This document shows positions 33,287-44,259 of a stretch of 64,000 nucleotides of DNA, piece by piece. The stretch is from Podocnemis expansa (lineage: Eukaryota > Chordata > Testudines > Podocnemididae). The translations under genes and the position numbers were made by a program. How positions within the stretch are numbered: the stretch's first letter is position 1; each line of letters begins with the position of its first letter. The notes below the pieces were generated by a model. It saw only the letters and a program-made list of their open reading frames with translations. It was not told where the DNA came from and did no database searches. The stretch is taken from contig ML681992.1 in assembly GCA_007922195.1 (NCBI GenBank), forward strand, positions 37,599,614 to 37,663,613. The letters run 5' to 3'.

Positions 33287-33503
33287 CAGAGGTCAGGAAC
33301 CCAAAAGGCACGAGCCATTTAAAAAAATTCCTTCAATAATCAAGTGTTTTGAGAGCTGCAATGTATGTAGCCCCCTTGTGGAGGAACTGGGCCAGGGCAC
33401 TTGCCACAGGGTCCCCTGGTGGAGGTGGTTGGGGAGCCTGAAGCCAGGAGAGGACAGCCGAAGAGCTGCATGTAGCTCCAGAGCCATGGGTTACAGACAT
33501 CTG
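33287..33503. mobile_element. hAT-type MITE, family H2, shorter copy (217 bp)
   Basis: Ends cagaggtcaggaacc and (reverse) cagatgtctgtaacc match at 12 of 15 positions. Flanks atctacgc and acctatac agree at 5 of 8, and the three differences are all transitions. Interior collinear with 28446-28739 but about 80 bp shorter. Confidence 0.82.
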
Positions 33504-33511
33504 ACCTATAC

Positions 33512-36076
33512 CTATATATGAAAGCCCCAAATGTTAGGAGTGTCTCTGTAAAATTGAGACATCTGGTTACCCTAGTTCACAGGATCCTATCACACAGTGT
33601 AATGCTTGTTTTCCCAAAACTAACACATAAGTAAGTCAGGCTGGTTTCCAGTAGTTCACTAGTTAGTGTTCACTTGAAGCCTAGAGACCTTGACGTGAGC
33701 TGGCATCTGATCTACCACTATCACAGGTGAAATTCTGTAAGAACCCAAGAAAAAAGGCAAATCTATCTCCCTTTAAAAAAATATATTTATTTGTTTTATT
33801 TATTTAAAGGAAATAGGAATCTGTTTTTATGGTTCTTTCCTTTGGCTCCCTCAACCCTTTCCTCAAAAAGAGAGGTTAGTAGGTTAAACACTGGATAATT
33901 TCTGAGGTGCTGCTGCTCTCAAAACCCTCCAAGGTTATACACTACATGTTGGAAATGTGTCCTGGCCTCCAATGGCTGGAATAGGGTATTCAAATTCAGG
34001 TGAAATGGGGCAGGGTTTCCTGAAAACAGCAATTACCCTCTCATCTCCAAAAATGTCATACATGTTTTTTGTTTTTGTTTTTTTCTGTCTGGGAATAAGG
34101 AAAGAAAGCTCCATGAAAGGGGCACTAGCTTAGTGCACATAAGGAACTGTATTCGATTTATTTTGCTTTAAGTGCTCTACTTTTTGTTCAGTGACCACAC
34201 AAGCTGTTGCAATAAGAAAATAAAAGAAACATTACTCAGACTTCAAGACTTGACAGACAGAAACTCCTGCAGTAACATCAGTGGAAAAAGTGATTTGCTG
34301 GAGAGAATGTTAAGTGCACTCATTAGCTATTGAGCTACACCCTGGACCAGCATATTACCCATTTTTATTCTATCATTTTTATTTTATTTAACATGAGAAC
34401 TGAAACAAACTTCTTCATTAAATCTGATTAAATTCCTTGGGGAACTCACTTTAAAATATCTGGGGGGAATGGCAAAATTACATAGTGCTAGACTGTACCT
34501 TTAGGATACAGACATGGGTCAAGGCACTCTGAAGATGCACTACCAGAGTCCAGACCTAACCTCTCACTATGATTTCCAGGGAGTGGGGTGGGGGGATGCA
34601 GAAAGGAAGCAAATCCTGCACAGGTGTAGCCAAATTGCTCTGTGAGCCAGTAGAGAGGGTAATGGAGAAACATTATCTTGCCTCATCCCACTCACTTAGT
34701 GGCATTCAGTACCCCAGGATTCAGGGAGAGAGCTCTTCTGAGCACAGAGGCTGCAGTTGTCTGGCCTTCATGTTTTGCAAGGGGCACTTAACAATTTCAG
34801 TTGTGAAACATTTGCTGAAAGAGCTCGCTGGTCACATAGTGCTGACTTACTTTTCTCTCCAAATGCTAAGTTTCATTAAAGGTATCTAAAATACAGCAAA
34901 CACTTTCCTAATGGTAATTTTCCATGTAATCACTTGGCATGGTTTCCACAGGCCTGGCCTGCACTTGTGAATGAAAAGGGCAGGAGAATCACTTCATTGT
35001 GAATAAGTGGGTTCGTGAAGCCATCCCTATTAACATATAGCATGCTCTGTAAAAACACCAGCAACAGTGCCTGTATGGGTGTATGTTTCACCCTGCCACC
35101 AAAAAATAGAAGTGAAAAGCACATGACAGTGACAAAGTCAAGCACTCACGTTAGCAATAAGATCATCTGTGCAACCTTCTTTGGACCTCCTTCTTTGAAA
35201 GCGTTATGACAGTCTAATTATGCAACCACATACTACTATTTCTACAGGCCACCTGTGTCACCCTACACACACTTAGTGAACAGATATTCAATGTTGTGTG
35301 TTAATGTCATTGTTCAACATATTGCCTAAGACCTTATTTACTACCTGCTGTGATGCTTCTTAGGAGCACCATGTGTTGTGAGGCACCTCACTGCCATCTG
35401 CTGTTAGTTTGAGACATCCTCATCATTTCCTGCCAGGGGGTCAGCTCCCAAGACCTACGTGCCACGGCAACACAAGCAATTCCCTTTTGGCCTACACAGA
35501 CCCTCATGTCTCTGTAGGTTAGAGACAAGCACAACCTCTGAGTTCACCAAGCAGCTCCCTGGAATGTCTAGCTCCTGCTCCACTGGGCACTTACAGCACG
35601 TTTCTTTGGAAGCACTCTACTGCTTTTAAGGAAAAAGTACATCTCAGCTTACCAGTTACCCCTCAGAGTACCACTCTATTTAGAACATAGAATTAAGTTA
35701 TTTTTATAGTGAAATAAGTAGTTTTAGTTAGAGATTCAAAGCAATAATAAGTTGAAATGTTGGAAACAAATGGTTACAGATGACATAAAAGTATAACACA
35801 CAATCTGGAGCCTAGATTTAATTAACAAAATACTGCCATGTTTGATAAAGTATTGTTCATCGATGCTTTATAGCCAGACTGCCTGTGACCCTTTTCTCCT
35901 GCAACAAATATACGGGCAAGACTGCCTGCTCTGTGAAAGACTTAGGATGTCTACTTTACCCAGTTATATCAGAACAAGACTTTATCCTTTCTCATAAACA
36001 AGATGTTCTTTGTCATTGTTTCTTCCTGTGGCTTTCATGCTCTCTTGAGTTGCATCTGTTTCACTGTACAAGTAGA
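33512..36076. other. Unassigned sequence, possibly an unidentified repeat in its second half
   Basis: No gene or RNA recognised in 33.5-36.1 kb. From about 35330 the sequence ('tgccatctgctgttagtttg') reads like a dispersed turtle repeat I have a vague memory of, but I cannot support a class or borders. Confidence 0.35.
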
Positions 36077-36530
36077 CAGGACTGTAACTAAGCCGGGACA
36101 AGTGGGGCAAAGCCCCAGGCATCAAATTTGAGAGTGTGCAGGGGATGAATCTGGCTCCCCCTGGTGGCTAGGGACAGATCTAGTGCCTCACCACTCCAAA
36201 GGAGCTGGATCCATCCCCAGCCACCACGAAGAGCCAGATCCATTCCCTGCACCCTCTAAAATTCAGCAGTGGGGACTTCCAGCAACTCTGTGGCTTCCAG
36301 TTCCACCTGGGGCTCACTGCTGCCTTCCAGCAGTGGCTGTGGATGGAGCCAGTTACCTGCTGCCCCAGCAGCAGCAGTGGGGAGCTGGATACATCCCCAG
36401 CCATCGCTGGAAGGCCATTGGGGCCAGATCCGGCTCCCTGCCTTCTTTCTGGAGTAGGTGGGGATGGATCATGCCCTGGGACAGACTGGGGCCTGGCTCG
36501 GGGGATGGTGCCTTCAGAGCTGCTTATATG
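36077..36530 (+). repeat. Family C repeat, left end and body
   Basis: Begins caggactgtaactaagcc, then 'gtggggcaaagccccaggca', collinear with 7773-7810. Near 36480 it has 'ctggggcctggctcggggga' and 'tgccttcagagctgctt', collinear with 13090-13130. The terminal right end is not preserved. Confidence 0.55.
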
Positions 36531-36911
36531 AACTGCCAAAGAGATCTGCACACCTTCTGTTCTTCACCCCTGTCCATTCAAGTCACATTGCTTCCTTGTT
36601 CTTGCCCCACTGCCTGGTCACCAATGGGTGAAAACTAAAACTGCCATAACCCCCATTGGCTTGGAGGAATAATTGTAGATAATTTTTGCTGAGTCCCTGA
36701 AGACTTTCCTGGATTGAGAGCATGCTCAGTGACTCTTTTGGGGTGGCATATATGCAGTTCAGTTGGCATGTAGCAGGGATGGCACATGCTTAGTGAAAAT
36801 GGAATCTTTAGAGAGTGATGCTTCTAGCAAATCTCTTCTGAGAACGTGTAAACTACACATTTCAGAGGCTTCTAGCATGTCCATATTTAAGCAGATTTTC
36901 ATGGGGAGATC

Positions 36912-37130
36912 AGAATGGTGGGTTACTTACCAGTAACTGTCCTTCTTCGAGATGGGCTGCTCGGATTCATGCAGTAATAGCTGTATCACTGCTGCAGCAC
37001 ATGATTGGTCAGAAACTTTTTGCCCTAGCCTGTCAGAAAATGGCTGGTGGCCACTGCCCCCCATGCCACCCTGTGGCTATATATGCGGCTGCCACCCGGC
37101 CCTTCCCCAGTCCCTAAAAGTTGCCAGCTC
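36912..37130 (+). repeat. DIRS terminal inverted repeat (3' side of the element)
   Basis: Shares with the reverse complement of 42170-42348 the words 'gattggtcagaaactttttg', 'ccctagcctgtcag' and 'tggctatatatg'. Its outer 45 bp (agaatggtggg to gagatggg) are not in the other repeat but recur, reverse-complemented, in the internal segment. Confidence 0.9.
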
Positions 37131-37157
37131 CAGTTGCTGGGACAGTGGGAGGGTTGT

Positions 37158-37250
37158 GAATGAATCCAAGCAGCCCATCTCAAAGAGTGACAGTTACTGG
37201 TAAGTACCCCACCATTCTCTGAGCACTGCTCAGATACATTCAGTAATAGG
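37158..37250. repeat. DIRS internal complementary region
   Basis: 37158-37218 is the reverse complement of the left outer edge (cagcccatctc, then cagttactggtaagta, then ccaccattct). 37219-37250 repeats the right outer edge (ctgctcagatacattcag, taatagg). The junction of both edges inside the element is the feature used as template to restore the ends in the DIRS replication model. Confidence 0.88.
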
Positions 37251-38878
37251 AGGCTACTAGCCGTGCTCAAGGATGGTGGGTGGAGTTGGCCTCCAGCACT
37301 GTTTTTCCCATGTAGGGTAGCTGGCCTCAAGCCCGCAAAATCCCCCAGAGGGGCCTAAGGCTTCAGCTTTGGACATGAGGACCAGGTAAAGAGTAACCTG
37401 AGCCAGGAAATCTAAGAAGAGCCTCATACGTGGGGCTTTTAAGGGAAAACAAGGGCTTCAACACCAAAACTGTTCTAACCAAGATAAATGGATGCCAAGA
37501 TACAGCTTCCAGGCAAGGACCAATAAGATGCAAGTCTTGCCACAGCAGAGCGCCTGCTGATCTGCAAAAGGCCGCAAGGCCTAACATCCCTTAATGTAAG
37601 ATTTCCAATGTAGGTGCCCATAAGGCTGTAACCAAGGAAGTGACTAGGTCTAAGGATCTGAGCCATTGGTATTAAGGAACTGCTAAGGAAGAGAAGTCCC
37701 GTATCCTGACACTAGTGTTAACTGGAGGGTAAAGTTTACAGGAAAGAGGTAGCAGACATTGGAGCTACCCTTCTGCTAGGGATAGGTACCGAATACTGCG
37801 GAACACTGGGAAGAGGGAAAAGGGACTGAGGGGAAAAAAACCAAAAGGACCAAAAGGGGCATCAGGAGGACAGAGCAGGGATTATTGCAAATAGGATGCA
37901 ATGCCTATGTGGTGCTTTTCTTATGCTTTGAAGAACAAGGCTACCTATCCCTGGTTGTAAGTATGGTGCGACTAACCATGTCTGGAGCCATCCCCAGCAC
38001 CATTAAGGTATCACCTGAGGCCAACATGTCTTCAACAAAGATGTCATAACCTTCCCGATGTTCTCGTGGAAGGGAACCATTAAGCATTCCTAGGCTTTAC
38101 ACCAACCAAGGGAAAGCATCTAGCAACCAATGCCTGATAATCAATGATTTACCAAAGGTATTAAAATGAGGGAACATGACCACAGGGGAGAAACCCTTCT
38201 CCATGGCTGTAACCTCAGTCCTAATTCTCATATTTGCAGCACTCATGCCACAGAGGTCATAGTGCTGCAAACCCAATGGAGGCACACCCAATTTTAAAAT
38301 GGATAGGATCTGGGAAACCCAACACCATGAATGCAAAAGAGGGGTAGGGAGAGGGGGAGAGAAAGAGAGCTCTTGAGAACCTGGTGGGTGGGAGGGGAAA
38401 GACTCCCTCAGGCTACGTGGGTCTGGGGTGTGTGGTCATGACCAGGCCTTGCTCCGATTACCCCATTTGGCTGATTTCTGTCTCCGCTCCCCCCCCCCTT
38501 TTTTTGCAGGGGGGGGGAGTGATAGATGACCAAAGAGAAGGGTCGTCTGGTTTGCTCAGAACTGAGGTTAGCTCTCGAGCCGAGGGACAGGCTAGCAGTG
38601 TGTTCTCACCATCCTTGTGGGGTCCCATGGCTACCTTGCACCAGAAATTGTGCATGCCAAGGGGTAACCCTGCTGGCGGAAGCCGGGAAGGGTAGAATCT
38701 TGTTTAATAAGAGCCCCTGGCTAAGGTATAGGGATTGCCAGGAAGAATAATCCCTGAATGCCCGTGTTGTGAGGGTGGGTGCTCCGATAGGGGAGAACAC
38801 CCATTGGTAAGAAAGCTCCTGAAGAGGAGCAGGCGAAACCCCTTCAGGGCACTGTTCTAATTAAACATTATCACCAGC
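37251..38878 (-). other. DIRS interior without recognisable polymerase
   Basis: Minus-strand frames here (for example 38336-38097 and 37666-37475) are short and carry no YxDD box, RNase H or HxxR...Y recombinase pattern. A G/C run is at 38490-38518. It could be untranslated gag tail, deleted pol, or foreign sequence. Confidence 0.5.
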
Positions 38879-39436
38879 CTAAGAGTCGGGATCGAGGCTC
38901 AGTGGCCTGAGTTGGGCAGAAACTTCATCCCACCTGAGAGGAAGGAGGATGGCTGGCCCGTAGGGTGCCCTAACAATGGACAGTCTACTGCGGGATGCCC
39001 AGCTGGTGTGCAGGCTCCAGAAGCCACTTAAGGCAGTATTTACAAGGAACATTTGTAACGGGCCTCTGGAAGGCATCATAAGGAGTGACCGCCAAAGTTG
39101 GACCAAGGTTCCTCCCGTGAGGGATGAGCAAAGGACAGATGGTCCCGGAGTATCAAACCCGACATGTTGAGAGGGGAACAGACCAGGGTAGTGGGCCCAA
39201 GCTGACAATTAGCAGTGGCTATCAGAGGTGTTTCTATCCACCCTAGAGTACTCATTGAGCGGCCATAGACTGCTTCCCATTCCCCACCCCCCCGTAGCGA
39301 CCAAAACCTTTCTGAGTGCTGGGGGACAAAGTTCAGGTTCATAGGAACCCAGGGTATCCAAGGCTGTCCAGTAAAACCCATGGTCCCTCGCCGCACTGCG
39401 GAGGATCATGGCCGAGGCCATTGTACAAGTGTCCAT
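38879..39436 (-). pseudogene. DIRS gag-like C-terminal part, frameshifted
   Basis: Frames at 39436-39209 and 39208-38879 continue from the capsid-like piece upstream. 'DTCTMASAMILRSAARDHG' corresponds to the helical stretch that in turtle DIRS gag reads A(D)TAART-A-A-VMRR-SWL. Frame changes and a stop break it. No function expected. Confidence 0.6.
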
Positions 39437-39469
39437 GTCTATGGCATCCCAAGCAAAGAGAAGAAGGTC

Positions 39470-40033
39470 CTAGGATGTTATCCTGCCTTGCTCAAGGAAG
39501 GCATCATAATCCTCCCTAGCCTCCTGTGGGAGTAGATGTCTAAATTTGTTCATCGACTCCCACACCTTGATTAAATACCTGCCCACCAGGGCTTGGTTGT
39601 TTGCCACACACAGCTGGAAGGCAGAGGAAGAGTACACTTTCTGCCCTAGGAGGTCTACCTCCCTCATGTCCCTTGACGCTGGGAGGGGATCACGGGGAAT
39701 TTGGCCAGAGCCTAGGGCCGCCTCCATCACACCCCGAGATGGTACCAGCTGGTGGATGAGGGAGGGGAACTGTGTCCCCGAGATGTGATATTTTAGGCTC
39801 ACCATATCAAACACCACTGGACTAGAGCCTGGACTTTGCCATCTTGACAATGTGAGTGTAGGCCTGCAGCGCTGGCAGCCGGTTGGGAGGGCGCCTCCTA
39901 CTGGCAGTAAAGGGGAGTTAGCCGGTGTGGCGCCCCTCCTGGCAGCCGACAGAACGTCCCGGGCACGACCCCTTGGGTGGGTCAGGCCAATTTCCAGTCG
40001 AAGACCCAGCCCCCAGGCGGGGCGGGCAAGCAC
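39470..40033 (-). pseudogene. DIRS gag-like capsid region
   Basis: A 187-codon frame. Its second half contains 'VDLLGQKVYSSSAFQLCVAN' and 'QALVGRY', matching the pattern D-LG-KV-SS--LQ-R-AN--AL--RY that I know from DIRS gag-like proteins, then 'RHLLPQEAREDYDAFLEQG', also in the expected order. The first half (about residues 1-75) is GC-rich and resembles linker or inserted sequence. The frame ends in a stop before the next gag block, so the protein is broken. Confidence 0.7.
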
Positions 40034-40832
40034 AAAGTCTGGTGGTCAGGGGTGGATTAACACTTCCTTTGCCAGGAAACGGGGGGGGGGGAGTTGAGGA
40101 GGGAGATGCAGGCACACCCGCTCCACTGCGTCTCAGCCCAGGGCCCTATACAGGGGCAGGGTGGCCTACCACAGGGTCAGCGGGGCAGCCTCCGAAACAC
40201 GCTGCTCTGGGAACACGGCACACCATCCTGCCCTCCCTGGGCTACTTCCTCCAACCCCTGTCCTGTCCACCTGCCCTGAGTACCTATCTCCACAGGGGGT
40301 AGCCGTCTTCAGGGTCTCCCTCACAGCAGGCCTGTGGGACCCCGGCAAACCCTTCGGTATCCATGGGCGGCAGGTCTGGATACTCTGTCGGTTCCTCTGC
40401 AAGGGGCAGCTCCTCCAGGTCCTGGGGCCCATACAGGGCTGGCATCTCCTCCCCAGCTGAGGGTGGCTCCTCCAGGCCGCAGGGGCCTGAGGCAGTGGGC
40501 AGCTCCTCTTCTATGGAGGGCAGCTCCTCTAGGTCACAGGCCTGGAAAGGTGTCAGGCCTTCCACTTCCCTGCATCCCCGGGTCGCCCCCCGAGTGGGGA
40601 GGCTGCAATGGGGCCCGACGGCCCTTTAAGTGCCCACCCCAGTCGGCTGCCTCTGGGCCCCCTTCCCAGTTGCCTGGTCCGGGAAAGCTGGGTGAGCCGT
40701 AGCACCGGACGCCCCTGGAGCCAGGGCCTGGCTGGTGGGCCTGGTCCTGGCCTAGCCTGGCTTGCTCCCTCCGTGCCGGCATGTCCTTCCCCCTCTGGAG
40801 CTCAGTCCCAACTGAGCTCCCAGCCTGAGTTC
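40034..40832 (-). other. GC-rich insert or linker within the gag-like region
   Basis: Minus strand reads 'ggtggtataagaactc' at about 40835-40850, a TATA-like box, followed by GC-rich sequence and a frame (40565-40284) with repeated Glu-Leu-Pro modules (DLEELPSIEEELP, DLEELPLAEEP). The block has no counterpart in the DIRS gag pattern. It may be an LTR-type insertion whose left end is near 40990 (tgtgtgggacctcactg on minus), but I could not find a paired end or duplication. Confidence 0.4.
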
Positions 40833-41621
40833 TTATACCACCCCTTCCTGCTCTGGCCATGGGGTTCCACCTCCTGGGCTAAGTCCTTGCTGTTCCCTGG
40901 CCTGGCCAGCGGGGGCGTTTGGGGTGTTCCTCCAGCCTGGACTCGGAGGCAGGCCACAGTGCCTGTCTACAGTGAGGTCCCACACACTAGGGTGAAGTGG
41001 AACCATGACAGGGTCACCGGATGAGATCACTGGCCCAAAGAGTGTGTCGGCGGACCCTTCAGGGGATTGAACCGCCATCTCCATACGGGCAGGAACACAG
41101 AGCAGAAGGTCAAAGTGAGCCATGAGATCTCCTGTGTAAGAAGGCGGCATGGGGTTTAAGGTTCTGGTCAGTGCTGGAGGCACCAGCACTGCTGGGAGCT
41201 CTGCGGCACCATGAGGGCTTGAGACAGTCTCCTGTGGGGACCATTCATGGGGTTTGTACCTAACCGGTGCCGATGCCAAGAGCCTAGGGTGGGACCATTT
41301 GGACCCCCTTGAGGCACCCTTCTCTGGACTCGAAGGAGGCGAGGCTACCCATGATTGCAATGATGGTGTCAGAGATGGCAGAGTGATATGGTGCTGAGGG
41401 GAAGGTTCAGCAGTACCAGGGCTCCGGCTCGGGGGCTCCGGTGTTGGGGAGCTCAAAACCAAGACCAGAGAGGGTGTTTGGTGCCCTTTGCGGTGCCAGA
41501 CCCAAGAGGCAAAGGCCGGTTTACCCCTTCTCCTGGGGGGTACTGTAGAGGGTGGCATAGGCAATAAAAGAAGTGCCTTTGCCACCTCAAATGCCTCTGG
41601 AGTAGTGGGGAGCGGTACCAA
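40833..41621 (-). pseudogene. DIRS gag-like Pro/Ser-rich middle region
   Basis: A 262-codon frame rich in Pro, Ser and Thr with 'TPEAFEVAKALLLLPMPPS' near the start. DIRS gag proteins carry a long low-complexity Pro/Ser-rich linker between the N-terminal zinc region and the capsid-like domain, so position and composition fit. The last third (from about 41000 downward) changes composition and probably belongs to the inserted block. It is separated from the N-terminal piece by a frameshift. Confidence 0.55.
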
Positions 41622-41801
41622 CTCCCTGCAGTCTCCCAGTGATCACCAAGAGGGAAATCAGGACTGGTGCCAGCGGCACAGTACCAGTACTGGTACTGAG
41701 CCAGCCTTTCTGGGGCCCCATGGTGAGCAATGCTGGGAAGGCTCCAGTGCTGAAGAGGCACACAGTACCGGAGAAGACCCTGAAGCCTCGGGGGTGGGCT
41801 G

Positions 41802-41990
41802 TCATGCTTGCCCATAGGCCAACACACAGCGCGTTTGCTCCCTGTCTCTTATTTTCCTAGATTTAAAGGAGAGACAGATGAAGCAGGAAGTGACCAAATG
41901 GGCTTTGCCCAGGCACCGAAGGCACTTCACATGGGGGTTGTCCCACAGGAAGGCCTTAGCACAGGCCGCGCAAGGTTTAAACTCTGGCAT
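41802..41990 (-). pseudogene. DIRS gag-like N-terminal zinc-finger region
   Basis: The likely start is the ATG at 41988-41990 (MPEFKPCAACAKAF...); the frame stays open upstream to 42155 but through the terminal repeat side. The pattern C-A-A-C...NPHVKC-RCLGKAH...C-F-I-C matches the CxxC...DPHxxCxxCLGxxH...CxxC module I know from DIRS gag-like proteins. It is predicted to bind zinc or nucleic acid in the particle. The frame stops at 41802, and gag-like sequence resumes in another frame, so the gene is dead. Confidence 0.75.
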
Positions 41991-42169
41991 GGTGGATGGC
42001 AGAGGAGAGCGGTGTTGCTGCTCTGGCAGGCACTGGGAAAAAGAAGCACTCTTCCGTGGAATGACATCCATAAAAAGGTTTTCCCAATCAAGCTGCTGCC
42101 TTATGAACAAAGAAGACAGGCTGCTTGCACGATTGCAAGGAGTGGGCTGTTCCACGAACCATCACTGAG

Positions 42170-42348
42170 GTGGACAAAATGGAACTGAGGAGAGGCCAGG
42201 CAGCAACCACATATATAGCCATGGGGTAGCATGGGAGGTGGTGGCTGTCAGCCCTCTCCTGACAGGCTAGGGCAAAAAGTTTCTGACCAATCGTGCACTG
42301 CGGCACAGATACACCTATTACTGAATGTATCTGAGCAGCACCCGAGGA
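42170..42348 (-). repeat. DIRS terminal inverted repeat (5' side of the element)
   Basis: Reverse complement of much of 36955-37130: 'gacaggctagggcaaaaagt', 'ttctgaccaatcgtgc', 'catatatagcca'. Its outer edge (cctattactgaatgtatc, tgagcagca) recurs in the internal complementary region. Confidence 0.9.
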
Positions 42349-43853
42349 AGAAGCCATATTCCTGACACAAGAACAACAGCTCTGCCAAATTTCAATTCCC
42401 ATCTTCAAAGCTTGTTAGAGCTTATCAATTAAATGGTTCAATGAATTTATAAATTATGAGAAATATTAGAGAGGTACACTTCTGTATTACACTTCTATCT
42501 ACATTTGAAATCATTCTTTGACTTTTTACATAACTTGCGTGATCAACATGAACTTTCTATAGGTGCTGATTAACTTTTTTGTTTCAATTACCCCATAAAA
42601 CAGGTAAGATTAAGTTTTTTAAAGAAAAAAAAAGCACCACTTTAAATAAAACCAAACGTATCATGAGTACTTCATTAAAGTCAAGACAAGTTCTAAAATG
42701 TCCATAAATACCATATACTGATGCTGGTTCTCTGTGTATCAGCAGTAATTCATGAGACTGAATATGCTTTTGTACTGTTGATCTAACATTCTTTCTATTG
42801 TTTATTCTTAATCTGATAACTTCTTATTTAATTAAGATTCATATTCCTTTTCTTTTGGTAATTTCTCTGCCTCAGTTAGTTCAAAAGCAACGCCATTGAT
42901 TATTTACAAAGAATCACAGTTGATTTCTGGGTACTTTAATTGCCACTCTTGATCTTGATTCATTTACAAGATTAATTACTAAGGCAAAACTCACACATCA
43001 TTATAGTACAGGGTTTAGCATTCTGAAATCATAGATGAGTGTTAGAGACAAATGGAATACTTCCAGTTTGTTGTTCAGAAGGAGCTTTGGGAGCCATCAG
43101 AACTTCAACTTTTTCAACAGTCACTAATTCCAATGAGAACAGCAATTCTCTTTAATATTTGGATGGCCGAGTAAATCCTGTTGCCCAGTTGCCTTACTTG
43201 CTAATTCTTCCCGTGCTTTATTTAAAAAACTACAAGCTATCTGGACCTACATAATTCTAAATTCAATGACCCTACTCTCCCTTAATGAGGTTCTAGGTGT
43301 CTGGTTATATTGAACTGGCTAATATTGTACATATGACAGACCAAAATCAACAAACCGCTGCTTGGCTCTGACAAGTACCTGGCTCCTTCATGATAGAAAT
43401 TAAGGATCATTTTACACTTTTGACATTCCTGATTAATTTTATGCACTCTCCTTTAAAGGAACTATTACAAATACCCAGAGCTTTATCACACTCTTAACAG
43501 TCAGATTCTATCACCATTATTTGCATTAAGTATTATCCATATGTGCAAATAGGCTCATAGAATTGGATGTGACTCAGAGTGACAGAATCTAGCTCCAAAA
43601 GACAAACTACCACTTAATTTATAATTTCTTATTTCTCTCAGTGACTTTTGTTGTAGTTCTGTGCCAGCCCATTCGAGCAAATAAATTGACTGAAAATTTC
43701 CAGTAAAGCTTCGGGCAGGACTGTGTTATTGAGCCAGCACTTGGAAAAGTCTGCAAGTCTTCTACTCTTAGGTTTCTGTTTTCCAAACCTGACATGGTCC
43801 CTCAGTGATTTTTGTATATGTGCCTTGCCTAAAAGTGTAATCCACTATAGTAA
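42349..43853. other. Unassigned AT-rich sequence
   Basis: No gene, RNA or repeat end recognised in about 1.5 kb. Confidence 0.45.
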
Positions 43854-44020
43854 GGGTAGGTCTACACAGAAACTCTTGATGCTATATCAATGACAGTTAG
43901 GAGTGTGATTTTGTGTGAAATTTCTATACTAATATAAGCAGGGTCTAAATGAGCACTCCACTGACAGCTAGCTAGAGGGGAAAAGGCTTTACAAGCAGAC
44001 TGTATCTACATAGACATACC
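43854..44020. mobile_element. Possible Harbinger-like MITE fragment
   Basis: Left end gggtaggtctacacag preceded by TAA (43851-43853); a roughly inverted right end ctacatagacatacc at 44006-44020 followed by aac. The interior is not obviously palindromic. Low confidence in the right border. Confidence 0.4.
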
Positions 44021-44259
44021 AACCCAGCCTAGGTATCTAGCAGACAGAGCTATGTTGCCAAAGTGATCAACATTGGTTGGTGTTGGGTTACAAATCACTT
44101 TTACTACCTCCAAAAACTACATATTTGTTCATTTTTAAACATAAGTTTTAATTAAAAAATGAAAATATTAAATGGTGAGGTAATGAAATGTTCTCCTTAT
44201 TGTATGAGTAAAAAGGGCAGCCGAACTGTGCCTAACCTTTCCTGATTGAGGGTGTCACC

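Larger units (their letters stand above)
36912..42348 (-). mobile_element. DIRS-like retroelement, gag-bearing, polymerase not visible (5.4 kb)
   Basis: About 200-bp terminal repeats in inverted orientation (36912-37130 and 42170-42348), plus an internal segment at 37158-37250 that joins the reverse complements of both outer edges. This is the terminal architecture of DIRS elements, which replicate through a circular intermediate and integrate with a tyrosine recombinase, leaving no target duplication. Coding sense is minus: gag-like pieces run from 41990 down to about 38880. The remaining 1.6 kb before the internal repeat shows no reverse transcriptase, RNase H, methylase or recombinase motif that I could find, where a full element would carry them. 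It therefore looks like an internally deleted, non-autonomous and decayed copy. Confidence 0.85.

Noticed and set aside
38480..38520. C-run and G-run flanking a T tract as a functional hairpin or terminator
   Set aside because: Simple homopolymer runs in degenerate DIRS sequence; no reason to assign function.
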